A DNA stretch of 64,000 nucleotides from Methylocystaceae bacterium (GCA_013373205.1 JABXIG010000025.1:28874-92873); one strand, 5' to 3'; counted from the stretch's first letter, positions 8,324 to 17,293 are shown. Made by a program: numbers and translations. The notes: a model not told the origin generated them from the letters alone.

Positions 8324-9286
8324 TCAACCAGCAATCGTGGCGGGTGAAGTCAGCACCAGTTTCACCAGTTCTGCCTGCCTGTTTGTTTCTGTTTTTGCAA
8401 AGACCTGTTTCAAATAAGTCCGGGCCGTGCTGATTGTCAGCCCGATATGTTCAGCCGCCATTTCAAGGGTATAGCCCTGCGATAACTCAGCCGCCAATTT
8501 GGCTTCTGATTTTGTTAGCCCGAATAAACGTGAAAGAATAAGGAAATCAATAGCTGGCGGACTTTCAGGATCTCCGATGAACAGAAGAACCTGATTTGGT
8601 TTTGCCTCCCCAAGAGGCAGGCAACGAATGGATAAGTCCCTTTTTCCACAATGACGCGGCAAAGCAATGGCGCCATTATTTTTCTCTTCTTCTTCAAAGG
8701 CTGCACTCGCAATAGCCTCGTGCAATGCGGTCGTTTTGGCGCTGTTCTCCGCCCTTAAGATACGGGTCGGGCTGAGGAAAATTCCTTCTGCCGCTTTAAA
8801 AATATTTTGAGCAACCAAATTGCTAAACAACAAGCGTGCTTCCAGATCAACAACGCACACCCCCACAGGCATGTGATCAAGCGCCTGATTGCCAATGGCT
8901 TTAAAAGATTCACTTTCCAGATCCGCCAAAGCCTCTTCTATTCCCTGACATAAGTCTTCAAGGTCGCAAGGCTTGGTATAAAAGCGAAAAACATTGGTTT
9001 TGTTGATGGAATTGACAGCCGTTTGCAGGTCTGCCGTTCCGGTTAAAAAGATAATTCGGCAATCTTGATGCTGCTGATGAATGCGTTTTGCCAGCTCTAG
9101 ACCCGTTAGTTCCGGCATGCGCATATCTGCGATGATCACATCGACTTTTTCTTTGTTCAGATAATCCAGAACATCATAGGGGCGTTCAAAAAAAGACATA
9201 TCCCATTCATTGCAACGACCTTTCAGATTGCGCTGCATTGAATGCAAAATATTGGCGTCATCATCGACAAATAAAATATGCTTCAC
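8324..9286 (-). CDS. Response regulator REC-PAS-LuxR transcription factor
   Basis: About 320 residues. REC domain first (HILFVDDDANILHSM; VIIADMRMPEL; FYTKPCD), then a PAS-like middle (MPVGVCVVDLEARLLFSNLVAQNIF), then a LuxR/GerE helix-turn-helix near the end (LTKSEAKLAAELSQGYTLEMAAEHIGL, TARTYLKQVF). I prefer the GTG start at 9286, since KHILFVDDD is the natural REC beginning and this leaves dyad copy 3 in the promoter. An ATG at 9337 would add 17 residues and place the dyad inside the gene. It is the only clear DNA-binding output in the island and so the best candidate to bind the repeated dyads (inference). Confidence 0.85.
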   Translation of the reverse strand: MKHILFVDDDANILHSMQRNLKGRCNEWDMSFFERPYDVLDYLNKEKVDVIIADMRMPELTGLELAKRIHQQHQDCRIIFLTGTADLQTAVNSINKTNVFRFYTKPCDLEDLCQGIEEALADLESESFKAIGNQALDHMPVGVCVVDLEARLLFSNLVAQNIFKAAEGIFLSPTRILRAENSAKTTALHEAIASAAFEEEEKNNGAIALPRHCGKRDLSIRCLPLGEAKPNQVLLFIGDPESPPAIDFLILSRLFGLTKSEAKLAAELSQGYTLEMAAEHIGLTISTARTYLKQVFAKTETNRQAELVKLVLTSPATIAG

Positions 9287-9312
9287 TTCGATTTTACCTG
9301 ATTTTTCAAAAA

Positions 9313-9330
9313 CCTCCCTATACGGGGATA
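9313..9330. promoter_or_regulatory. C/G dyad (copy 3)
   Basis: CCTCCCTATACGGGGATA. It lies 27-44 bp upstream of the preferred GTG start of the REC-LuxR gene and about 66-83 bp upstream of the divergent PhnD-like gene, so it could act on either. Confidence 0.4.
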
Positions 9331-9395
9331 TTAGCATATATCAAGACCACGTAATATCGTAACAATAAATAACTTGGTATGAGAGGAATAAAGTA

Positions 9396-10277
9396 ATGTT
9401 TTCGTCTTCACGACTAAGAAAAGGCTCTACCCTTTTGTTGATACTCGGTTTGGGGATCCTTTGCATACCTGTCAAAGCCGATGAAACCGTTCAGGAGAAA
9501 ACATACCTCTTTGGGATTGTCCCGCAACAATCTGCCAGCCGATTGGTTAAAATGTGGTTTCCTTTCATTAATCAATTATCACTGGAAACTGGCTTAAAGA
9601 TTAGCTTCGCAACAACCAAGGATATTCCAACCTTCGAAGTTTGCCTTGCTGATGGGGCGTTCGAATTTTCATATATGAACCCTTATCACTACACTGTTTT
9701 TAACGAGCTGTCCGGCTATCAAGCCTTTGCCCATCAAGCCGATAAAAAACTAAAAGGGGTCATCGTCAGTAAAAAAGACAGTTCTTACAATACGCTGGAA
9801 GACCTTGACGGAAAAAATATCGCCTTCCCCTCACCTGCTGCGTTTGGGGCCTCTGTCTTACCGCAAGCCGAAATGCGACAAAAGGGCATCCGGTTTAATC
9901 CACATTATGTCAAATCCCATGATTCCGTCTATCGTTCTGTCGCAGGCGGCTTCCATCCAGCAGGCGGCGGTGTGGGGCGGACCTTTAATGCAACAGCAAG
10001 TGATGTAAAAGAAGATTTACGCATTATATATAAAACCAAAGGGTATACCCCCCATGCCTTTGCAACAGCACCACACGTCCCGGCGGAACATGTTTTGAAA
10101 GTACAAAACACTATGATGAAAATTGCCAAAGAAAATCCTGAACTGGTTAAGGCTATTGGTATGTCAGGTTTTAAAAAGGCACAAAACACCGACTGGGACG
10201 ACGTGCGCGCCTTAAACTTAAAAAACGATGTCACGGGGATCATCAGGGAAGGGCAAATCGTATGTCGTTTAAATTAA
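9396..10277 (+). CDS. PhnD-like periplasmic binding protein, probable sensory partner of the adjacent kinase
   Basis: A 293-residue phosphate/phosphite/phosphonate-type binding protein. Seen: a signal peptide (basic SSRLRKGS, hydrophobic LLLILGLGILCIPV, cleavage near KADE), then the family pattern YLFGIVPQQSASRLVKMW, YMNPYHY and GVIVSKKDSSYNTLEDLDGK. GAGAGGA precedes the ATG. No permease or ATPase is adjacent; instead the gene overlaps the histidine kinase start by 16 bp. Inferred: it presents a ligand (an oxyanion or small organic acid) to the kinase rather than to a transporter, as other binding proteins do in sensor systems. The ligand is unknown. Confidence 0.82.
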   Translation: MFSSSRLRKGSTLLLILGLGILCIPVKADETVQEKTYLFGIVPQQSASRLVKMWFPFINQLSLETGLKISFATTKDIPTFEVCLADGAFEFSYMNPYHYTVFNELSGYQAFAHQADKKLKGVIVSKKDSSYNTLEDLDGKNIAFPSPAAFGASVLPQAEMRQKGIRFNPHYVKSHDSVYRSVAGGFHPAGGGVGRTFNATASDVKEDLRIIYKTKGYTPHAFATAPHVPAEHVLKVQNTMMKIAKENPELVKAIGMSGFKKAQNTDWDDVRALNLKNDVTGIIREGQIVCRLN

Positions 10278-12199
10278 AGACAATTCTAGGCGTTGGGCTT
10301 ATTCAGCTTATTCTGCTCAGTATCCTTGTCTATAACAGCCTGCAATATTTAAAAAAATCAAACCAAGAACAGTTCCTGCAAAGGGCGGATACGACAGCCC
10401 ATCTGATTGCGACAATGACAAGCGATGCCTTGGTGGCCCTTGATCTCGCAACTTTGGATGCATTGGTTTCACAAACTTTATTGAACAAAGATGTTCTCTA
10501 TCTACGCATCATTCACACAAATGGTAAAACTCTCGCCCAAGGTGGTCATAAAGACGCGCTAACAAAACCTTTTCATAAAGATGCGACGATCGATCAAGCC
10601 ATGCATGATGGCATTTTTCATGCACAGTCCGATATAAGGATTTCCGACCATTCCCTTGGACAGGTTCAGATCGGACTGGATATAGGGGTCTATGCGCAGT
10701 TGATGACACAAGCGCGCAAACGCATGCTTGGCGTTGCAGCTACCGAGATTATCTTTGTCGCTTTATTTGGCTATCTCCTTGGCTACCTGCTGACAAAACA
10801 ACTTACTGCAATCCAGTCAGGGGCCAAGGAAGTTGCAAAAGGTGACTTCGGCCACACAATTCCCGTGAAAGGAAAAGACGAACTGGCTGATACGGCCATC
10901 AGCTTCAATAAAATGTCTGTTGCGTTAAAAGAATTTGCAGAAGAACTTAAAGAAGCCAAAGACAAGGCGGAAGCCAGACAAGTACGGGCAGAAACAATTT
11001 TACAATCTGCCGTCAGCAGTATTCATGCCGGCGTTCTGATCGTCAATGAAAATAATGAAACAGTCCTGACAAACCAATCACTTAAGGATTTTTGGGACAC
11101 AACTTCCCTATCGTTGGAAGAGCTCATCAGCATGAGTAAGGATAATAAAGCCTTGCGAGCCCAAAGACCCATTATCTCTCTTTTTGAAGAGGCTGATAAA
11201 TATGTTCGATGGACCGAGGTGCATGAGGGCGATCAATATGTTCTAATCTCGCGTTACAAAATTGATATTGGCGGCTTTATCATTACCATGACCGATGTCA
11301 GTTCCATGTATGAAGCAGAAAAACGTGAAAAAGATCTTCAGCGCAATTTACTGCAAAGCCAAAAACTGGAAGCCTTGGGCACCCTTGCAGGCGGCATTGC
11401 CCATGAAATTAACACACCGGTGCAATATATAGGGGATAACCTGCATTTCCTGAAAAGTTCGGTCGAACAGCTTGCTGAGGCATTTTCACTCTATCACGCG
11501 CTCGTGCAAAACCTGAAAGAAGGTGAACACGCCCAACAGGCTGAACAATGCCTGAATAAATATGAAGAGGTCGAAGTCGACTATCTTCTGGAAGAAAGTG
11601 TAACGGCTGCCGAAGAATCTATAAATGGGGTCAAGCAGGTCAGTAACATCGTCCATGCCATGAAAGAGTTTTCCCACCCGGCGAACAAAGCAAAAATGGC
11701 AATCGACCTTAATCATGTGATCGAAAGAACCTCTATCGTTTGTAAAAATGAATGGAAACATCACGCTGAACTTATTTTCAACTTTGATGAGAACATGCCG
11801 GAAGTACCGGCATTTGAAGGAGAAATGAACCAGGTCTTTCTAAATCTAATTGTCAATGCCGCCCATGCTATTGCGGATAAAGGCGGGCGAGATAACACGA
11901 TTACCATCACAACCAGCTATGATGCAGATCATGCCTACATTGAAATCAAAGACACCGGAAGCGGGGTGCCCGACAAGATCAAAGACCGCATTTTCGAACC
12001 CTTCTTCACGACAAAGGATGTCGGCAAAGGCAGCGGTCAAGGTCTTGCCATTTGCCATGACGCCATTGTGAATAAGCATGACGGTGAGATCGAGGTTTCA
12101 TCACAAGAAAATATAGGCACGACCTTTAAGATCACCTTGCCACGCCATACAGCGAATAAAGCTCCAAAAACCCCTAACACGGGAGATGATCATGCCTGA
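10262..12199 (+). CDS. Membrane sensor histidine kinase with HAMP domain
   Basis: A 645-residue kinase. Order: TM1 (IQLILLSILVYNSLQYL), periplasmic domain to about residue 155, TM2 (VAATEIIFVALFGYLLGYLL), HAMP (about 175-225), coiled coil, PAS-like segment (VSSIHAGVLIVNENNETVL), HisKA with LEALGTLAGGIAHEINTP (phospho-His near 382), and HATPase with N-box NLIVNAAHAI, G1 DTGSG and G2 GKGSGQGLAI. The ending has no REC domain. It is coupled to the PhnD-like gene upstream and overlaps the REC gene downstream, forming a three-gene sensor-kinase-regulator operon. Confidence 0.9.
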   Translation: MSFKLKTILGVGLIQLILLSILVYNSLQYLKKSNQEQFLQRADTTAHLIATMTSDALVALDLATLDALVSQTLLNKDVLYLRIIHTNGKTLAQGGHKDALTKPFHKDATIDQAMHDGIFHAQSDIRISDHSLGQVQIGLDIGVYAQLMTQARKRMLGVAATEIIFVALFGYLLGYLLTKQLTAIQSGAKEVAKGDFGHTIPVKGKDELADTAISFNKMSVALKEFAEELKEAKDKAEARQVRAETILQSAVSSIHAGVLIVNENNETVLTNQSLKDFWDTTSLSLEELISMSKDNKALRAQRPIISLFEEADKYVRWTEVHEGDQYVLISRYKIDIGGFIITMTDVSSMYEAEKREKDLQRNLLQSQKLEALGTLAGGIAHEINTPVQYIGDNLHFLKSSVEQLAEAFSLYHALVQNLKEGEHAQQAEQCLNKYEEVEVDYLLEESVTAAEESINGVKQVSNIVHAMKEFSHPANKAKMAIDLNHVIERTSIVCKNEWKHHAELIFNFDENMPEVPAFEGEMNQVFLNLIVNAAHAIADKGGRDNTITITTSYDADHAYIEIKDTGSGVPDKIKDRIFEPFFTTKDVGKGSGQGLAICHDAIVNKHDGEIEVSSQENIGTTFKITLPRHTANKAPKTPNTGDDHA

Positions 12200-13361
12200 T
12201 AATGTTAATATCCTTCTCGTCGATGATGAAGAAAACATTCTTTCCAGTTTAAAACGCAGCCTCAGAGGAAGTTTTCATGTCACCACGGCGAAAAGTGGGG
12301 CCGAGGCCCTGAACCTAGCAGCAGAACATGATCCACCCTTTGCCGTGGTCGTCAGCGATATGCGCATGCCCGAAATGAACGGTGTGGAAACACTTGAACA
12401 ATTTGCCAAGGTTTCCCCGGATACAGTGCGCATCATGTTAACAGGCAACGCCGAACAACAAACCGCCATTGATGCGATTAACACAGGTAAAATTTTTCGT
12501 TTCCTCAACAAACCATGTGACAGTGCGGTTTTATCACAGGCTATTCAGGACGGCATCCATCAACACAAGCTTCTTGTGAGCGAAAAGACCTTGCTGGAAA
12601 ACACCTTATCCGGCAGCATCAAGCTATTGTCCGACATGGCCTATATGATTGCCCCTTTACATAGCTTTCACACCGAAGTTCTTAGACGCTGGGCCAAAGA
12701 GCTTGGGTTTCAGCTGGGTTTTAAAAATCAATGGGAGCTGGATTTTGCCATTATGCTTTCCCAGATCGGTCGTGTGTCTATTCCGGCTGAAACCTTAACC
12801 AGAATTAGTCAAAATGAAAAACTGACAGACCTTGAACAATCCATTGTCAAAGCCATCCCAGAGGTAGGCTGTAATTTACTGTCCAACATCCCGCGCATGC
12901 AAAATGTCGCCAAGATCATTTTATATCAGGATAAAAATTATGATGGCAGCGGCTTTCCGGCTGATGATGTGAAAGAAGACGATATTCCGTATTTTGCCCG
13001 CATTCTCCATGTTCTGAAAGAACTGGGCAGCATCACCAACGGCAATGAACCCTCACTGAGCGTCATTGCCGAATTTGAAAAACATCCCGATATTTTTGAT
13101 CATAACATTGTGGCCGCTGTTCATAAATATATTGCTCATCATCCGGATGATCTTGAAAAAGCAAGCGCGCGCAAGATCATGGAAACCTGCGGGCTGTTTT
13201 CAATTAAAGCCGGTGGCGTTTTACAATCCGACCTTTACTATGAAGATGGTCGTTTACTATTGGCAAAAGGAAACACCCTGAGCAGCTCACTTCTGGCAAA
13301 ATTAAAAAGCATCAGCCGTGTACATAAAATTCAGGAACCCATTCATGTTCTTTACCGCTAG
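12192..13361 (+). CDS. Response regulator: REC domain with degenerate HD-GYP domain
   Basis: A 389-residue protein. The REC domain is intact (LLVDDEENILSSLKRS; VVVSDMRMPEM; FLNKPCD). The rest aligns with HD-GYP by pattern, but the catalytic residues are lost. The HD dyad is replaced in FAIMLSQIGRVSIP (residues about 182-195), and HHExxDGxGYP reads YQDKNYDGSGFP at about 245-256, keeping only the DGSGFP part. A typical C-terminal segment (EDGRLLLAKGNTLS) is present. It probably senses or scaffolds rather than hydrolyses c-di-GMP (inference). ATG 12192 is preferred because GGGAG is six bases before it; 12186 is the alternative. It overlaps the kinase gene. Confidence 0.87.
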   Translation: MPDNVNILLVDDEENILSSLKRSLRGSFHVTTAKSGAEALNLAAEHDPPFAVVVSDMRMPEMNGVETLEQFAKVSPDTVRIMLTGNAEQQTAIDAINTGKIFRFLNKPCDSAVLSQAIQDGIHQHKLLVSEKTLLENTLSGSIKLLSDMAYMIAPLHSFHTEVLRRWAKELGFQLGFKNQWELDFAIMLSQIGRVSIPAETLTRISQNEKLTDLEQSIVKAIPEVGCNLLSNIPRMQNVAKIILYQDKNYDGSGFPADDVKEDDIPYFARILHVLKELGSITNGNEPSLSVIAEFEKHPDIFDHNIVAAVHKYIAHHPDDLEKASARKIMETCGLFSIKAGGVLQSDLYYEDGRLLLAKGNTLSSSLLAKLKSISRVHKIQEPIHVLYR

Positions 13362-13365
13362 ATGG

Positions 13366-14556
13366 TCATAAAACCCCTTTTGCATCAACAATATCCGCAA
13401 ACAACGATGTTTTGCGCAAGAATGCTTTATTGAGCTTTTTATTTGGTTCACCGTCCACACAACACTGTTTCGACATAGCCCAGGCGATATGAAGACAGGA
13501 TAACATTTTTGTCTCTACTCCCGTAAACTTGTCCGGTTCTACATGAAAGGCAATCATTTCCAGAATTTTGTAATTAAATCCCCATAATCCAAGCAGATAG
13601 GCACTGATCTCCCCATGTGTCGCCCCAAAACTTTCTAGTTCCGCCTCTGCCAGACTTGTGCCCTTGGCAAGCTTATCGCGAAAAATGGAAAAATCATCCG
13701 GGCGCTGATCCAACAAGATAATCAGTCCCAAATTACATAGGATGGACGCTGTTAAAAGACGGGTTTTTTCCGGGGGACTAAGATCATATTTCTTGGCAAT
13801 GTCTTTTGCTAATTCCGCAATCGACAGGCTGCTTCTATTAATAGATTCCAACATCTCAACCAACCGTTTATCCCCTTGATATTGTCGGAAAATGCCGACC
13901 TTGAAAATCAACGCACGGATGGTATCAAAGCCGATCATACTGACGGCTTCCTGCACATTCAAAATTTGATTAGGACGAGAAAAATAGGACGAATTGGCGA
14001 GCTTAAGAATCTCAGTCGTCATCGCAACATCTTTTGCGATAATGGCAGACAACTCATTACCGGATGTGTTGGGGTTTTCCAAAGCCTCGATCATTTGTGA
14101 ATAATGCGTGGGCAAACTAGGGATCGTTTCCAAAGAACAGATCAACTGGGTCAAGCCCCGCGATGTCAAAAACTGTCGCAGACTCAATGTTTTTTCGACA
14201 GTTTCAATCAATAAATCCGGATCACACGGTTTGCCCAAAAACTGATGGGCTGGCCCGATGGTTTTAAGAACACTTTCCTGTTCAGCATATCCAGATAAAA
14301 TAATACGCACAGTCTCCGGCCGCAGGTCACGCACGCGGGCAAGCAATTCCGCACCGTCCATACCGGGCATACGCATATCCGAGATGACAATATCTATTTC
14401 GTCGCTTTTCATAACCTCCAATGCATCAGGACCGGAAGCGACAAACTGCATATCCCATTCATTTCGTTTCGGGCGCAGCATACGGCGAAGACCTTGCAAA
14501 ACATTCTTTTCATCATCGACAAACAGAATTTTTATTTTTTCGTCTTTCTGCATCAT
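13366..14556 (-). CDS. Response regulator: REC-HDOD protein
   Basis: A 396-residue protein. REC at about residues 8-125 (FVDDEKNVLQGLRRML; IVISDMRMPGM; FLGKPCD), then an HDOD domain at about 145-345 (SLETIPSLPTHYSQMIEAL, TEILKLANSSYFSRPN, AVSMIGFDTIRALIF). HDOD domains are HD-fold modules lacking metal ligands that usually act in signalling assemblies. It ends 4 bp from the convergent degenerate HD-GYP gene and is divergent from the REC-EAL gene. Its promoter region carries dyad copies 4 and 5. Confidence 0.9.
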   Translation of the reverse strand: MMQKDEKIKILFVDDEKNVLQGLRRMLRPKRNEWDMQFVASGPDALEVMKSDEIDIVISDMRMPGMDGAELLARVRDLRPETVRIILSGYAEQESVLKTIGPAHQFLGKPCDPDLLIETVEKTLSLRQFLTSRGLTQLICSLETIPSLPTHYSQMIEALENPNTSGNELSAIIAKDVAMTTEILKLANSSYFSRPNQILNVQEAVSMIGFDTIRALIFKVGIFRQYQGDKRLVEMLESINRSSLSIAELAKDIAKKYDLSPPEKTRLLTASILCNLGLIILLDQRPDDFSIFRDKLAKGTSLAEAELESFGATHGEISAYLLGLWGFNYKILEMIAFHVEPDKFTGVETKMLSCLHIAWAMSKQCCVDGEPNKKLNKAFLRKTSLFADIVDAKGVL

Positions 14557-14625
14557 CTAAGTTTCTCTTTTATATCCTTTTGTCATTCTCTTTCTTCATC
14601 CTACTGTTTTTCTCTCTCCCTCACT

Positions 14626-14643
14626 GCCCCTATATAGGGGGGG
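14626..14643. promoter_or_regulatory. C/G dyad (copy 4)
   Basis: GCCCCTATATAGGGGGGG, the most symmetric copy (CCCC-TATATA-GGGG). It lies in the divergent promoter region, about 70-87 bp upstream of the REC-HDOD start. Confidence 0.5.
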
Positions 14644-14654
14644 AAGAAAACTTA

Positions 14655-14672
14655 CTCCCCCTGTTTGGGGAT
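14655..14672. promoter_or_regulatory. C/G dyad (copy 5)
   Basis: CTCCCCCTGTTTGGGGAT, next to copy 4. It lies about 82-99 bp upstream of the preferred REC-EAL start (52-69 bp from the alternative ATG at 14724), so copies 4 and 5 may each serve one of the two divergent genes. Confidence 0.5.
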
Positions 14673-14753
14673 AGTCGCTTACTGACTTTCACAACATATT
14701 GCCCCCAAAATTAAACGAATATAATGATACCTCGCATTCTACCGGGAAATACA

Positions 14754-16013
14754 ATGGTTAAAGTCTTGCTTGTCGACGATGATCAAATGGTGATTAACGG
14801 CTTAAAACGCAACCTAAAAAGATTACGACCAAACTGGAAAATTATTTCTAGCAATAGTGGGACTGAAGCTCTGGATATTTTACAGGCCCTGAGCCGGAGT
14901 GATGATCACAAGATCATTCATTGCAATAAAAAAATCAATCGAAGCCTGAATTCCTGTTGGCCTGACCTGATTATCAGTGATGTGCGTATGCCACAAATGA
15001 ATGGCTATGACTTTTTAAATATTCTGCGTCAACGTTTTCCCCATAATGCGGATATTCCTGTCATCTTTTTAACCGGTAACAGTACACCAAAAGAGATTTT
15101 GCAAGGCCGCCGTGCTGGCATTGACGATTACCTACTCAAACCCATCAATCAGGACCTGCTGATCACCACCATTGAATGTCGCTTGGATCAGGTCCGACGC
15201 ATTCGTAAAGCAGAAGAAGTTCGCCAGCTTTATTATGCCGAAAAATCCAGAACAAAAGAAAATGGCAAACTGGTAAATGCTCTTTTTCATGCCGTGGATA
15301 ATGACGAATTTAAGGTCTTTTACCAACCCAAAGTCTCTAAAGACGGAAAGGCACATAAAGCAGAAGCCCTTATTCGTTGGATGCCGGATGATGTCACCAT
15401 GATCCCGCCAAATGTCTTTATCGAAGTTGCCGAAAAATCTCACATTATCCTCCCCATGACAGAAAGACTTTTGGAGCTTGTGATAGAAGATGTCCGAAAT
15501 TGGAAAGCAATGGGATATAAAGATATTCAAGTCGCGATCAATACATCGTCCCTACATTTTATTTCCGGTGAATTTCAAACCCTTATTCGGGAAATCCCAA
15601 ATGATTTAAGGCGCAATATAAGTTTCGAGATTACAGAAAGGGATCTCGTGGCTATGAACGCCGATACATTGGCCCAATTAAATGAGGCTAAAAAAATCGG
15701 GATTGATGTCTATATTGATGATTTTGGCGTTGGTCATTCTTCCCTTGCCTATTTAAAAAATATGCCTGTCACGGGAATTAAAATCGATAAATCTTTCATC
15801 GATGACATTGAACATTCCGAAACCAGCGTCCTTCTGTTGGAAAACATCATCCAACTTGGAAAAATATTCGAACTGGCCATCGTCGCAGAAGGTGTGGAAA
15901 CAGAAGGACAAACTAAAATTTTGTTTGAACGTGATTGCGACTTCATTCAGGGGTTCTATTTTAGCAAGCCTATGCCGGGTGATCACTACACGACTTTTTT
16001 GCAAAGCCTTTAG
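14754..16013 (+). CDS. Response regulator: REC-EAL c-di-GMP phosphodiesterase
   Basis: About 419 residues. REC first (KVLLVDDDQMVINGLKRNL; LIISDVRMPQM; YLLKPIN), with an insertion of about 25 residues before the phospho-acceptor strand. Then comes an EAL domain of about 250 residues with all visible catalytic elements: KAEALIRW, AINTS, FEITERD, IDDFGVGHSSLAYL, GIKIDKSF, AEGVE and IQGFYFSKP. It should hydrolyse c-di-GMP to pGpG when activated (family knowledge). The ATG at 14754 follows CGGGAA; an ATG at 14724 would add 10 residues. It is divergent from the REC-HDOD gene. Confidence 0.9.
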   Translation: MVKVLLVDDDQMVINGLKRNLKRLRPNWKIISSNSGTEALDILQALSRSDDHKIIHCNKKINRSLNSCWPDLIISDVRMPQMNGYDFLNILRQRFPHNADIPVIFLTGNSTPKEILQGRRAGIDDYLLKPINQDLLITTIECRLDQVRRIRKAEEVRQLYYAEKSRTKENGKLVNALFHAVDNDEFKVFYQPKVSKDGKAHKAEALIRWMPDDVTMIPPNVFIEVAEKSHIILPMTERLLELVIEDVRNWKAMGYKDIQVAINTSSLHFISGEFQTLIREIPNDLRRNISFEITERDLVAMNADTLAQLNEAKKIGIDVYIDDFGVGHSSLAYLKNMPVTGIKIDKSFIDDIEHSETSVLLLENIIQLGKIFELAIVAEGVETEGQTKILFERDCDFIQGFYFSKPMPGDHYTTFLQSL

Positions 16014-16056
16014 GCCATACGTCTCACATGCATACCTGCATCTGAAAGTAAGGATA

Positions 16057-16131
16057 AAAGGGCGCGGTTTACTATTTCACAGACAAGCACAAGGTTCCTC
16101 TGATCCATAGCGTTCACCGCGCGCCTTTTTT
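16057..16131. terminator. Probable bidirectional terminator between convergent genes
   Basis: GGGCGCGGT at 16060-16068 pairs imperfectly with ACCGCGCGCC at 16116-16125; AAAA flanks the left arm and TTTTTT follows the right. The loop is long (about 47 bases), so the strength is uncertain, but the position between two convergent genes fits. Confidence 0.45.
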
Positions 16132-17293
16132 AGAAGTGCTTTTTATCCAGTGTTTTCATCACTTTTATCGTTTTGAACTGCACAGCCATCAGCGGCAGAA
16201 TCATAATAAAATGCACAGGAGATAAAGGCGCAACGAGACCATTTTTAACAAGGCCGACATGAATAAAAAACATGCCGAAAACCATCAGCGCAACCCCCGG
16301 GCAAATAAGCGCATAAGACCCGGAAGAAAGCTTGTCCCCTTTGATGAAATCCGCAAAGTAATTATTAGCTTTCATCACTCGATATCCGATTAAACCAATG
16401 AACAGCTGAATAGAAAAAAACACAACAATAAAAACAAAATTGCTGCCTTTGCTGGGCGAAAGATCAAACAGATAGTCATAGCCGTGGCTTAATCTGACAA
16501 TAGCAATCCCGCAGACTGTTAATACAGGAATTAAAATCCACAAAGAAGGTGCCCCTTCTGTGCTGACCCCTCGTTCCAAAATATCACGAAACCCAAAGAC
16601 CAGCTTCAAAAGACCGAGAATAGCGACAACCGACAAAAAGAAAATTGAACAGATCATAGCGATCAGGGCCGTCACTTTTATATGGCTCATTGCAGCCGGT
16701 GCTGCAAAGCCAACGGCAACCATGGAAAAAGCAAAAATCGCCAACAGTTGGGACAGGTTATTGTTAGACGTCCAGTTCTGATGGCCTTTTTGCACCAGAT
16801 TGGCAAAATAATGCGTATATATCTTGATCGCAAAATAAGCCACCACGGCAAACCCGATCAGGGCCATAGGAAAGAGATACTCTACAATCGTCCACAGGCC
16901 GGGGACAAACAGAGCACCCAGAACAAACCCCACATTGATCGTCATCGCATAGGTCAATGGCAACGCCATTAATTGCACCTCTGCGGCACTATCCATCATA
17001 CTTTCCAGACCACCGCTTTTCTTGAACTTCAGATATTGTTTGGTGTTCCAGATTAATGAGCGAATATGCCCAATGGAAAACCAGACCACGCCTGACAGCG
17101 AAAACACGACCAAGGCCCGATGAGCCAGCGAACCTTCCATCAAAGCCCGTGACCAATCGGCAAAAACCGGCATGGGCGTGCCGGGATGGGGCAGCAGAAA
17201 CATCATGTAAATGAAGAAGGAAACGGCGAGACCGCCGTTTCCTAAAGCTGCAAGATAGTAAAGAGGGCTATAATTTTGTTCAGCCGGCTTCAT
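16130..17293 (-). CDS. Ten-helix integral membrane protein linked to the octaheme cytochrome
   Basis: A 387-residue protein with ten clear hydrophobic segments, starting PLYYLAALGNGGLAVSFFIYM and ending PVHFIMILPLMAVQF. The start at 17293 is chosen because GGGAG lies 8 bp upstream; it overlaps the b-type cytochrome gene by 14 bp. I cannot name it firmly. The topology resembles TDT/SLAC1-like ten-helix carriers or the TsoY-type membrane proteins found near sulfur-oxyanion genes. Its context, coupled to a b-type cytochrome and an octaheme cytochrome, suggests transport of the substrate or product of that reductase (inference). Confidence 0.65.
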   Translation of the reverse strand: MKPAEQNYSPLYYLAALGNGGLAVSFFIYMMFLLPHPGTPMPVFADWSRALMEGSLAHRALVVFSLSGVVWFSIGHIRSLIWNTKQYLKFKKSGGLESMMDSAAEVQLMALPLTYAMTINVGFVLGALFVPGLWTIVEYLFPMALIGFAVVAYFAIKIYTHYFANLVQKGHQNWTSNNNLSQLLAIFAFSMVAVGFAAPAAMSHIKVTALIAMICSIFFLSVVAILGLLKLVFGFRDILERGVSTEGAPSLWILIPVLTVCGIAIVRLSHGYDYLFDLSPSKGSNFVFIVVFFSIQLFIGLIGYRVMKANNYFADFIKGDKLSSGSYALICPGVALMVFGMFFIHVGLVKNGLVAPLSPVHFIMILPLMAVQFKTIKVMKTLDKKHF

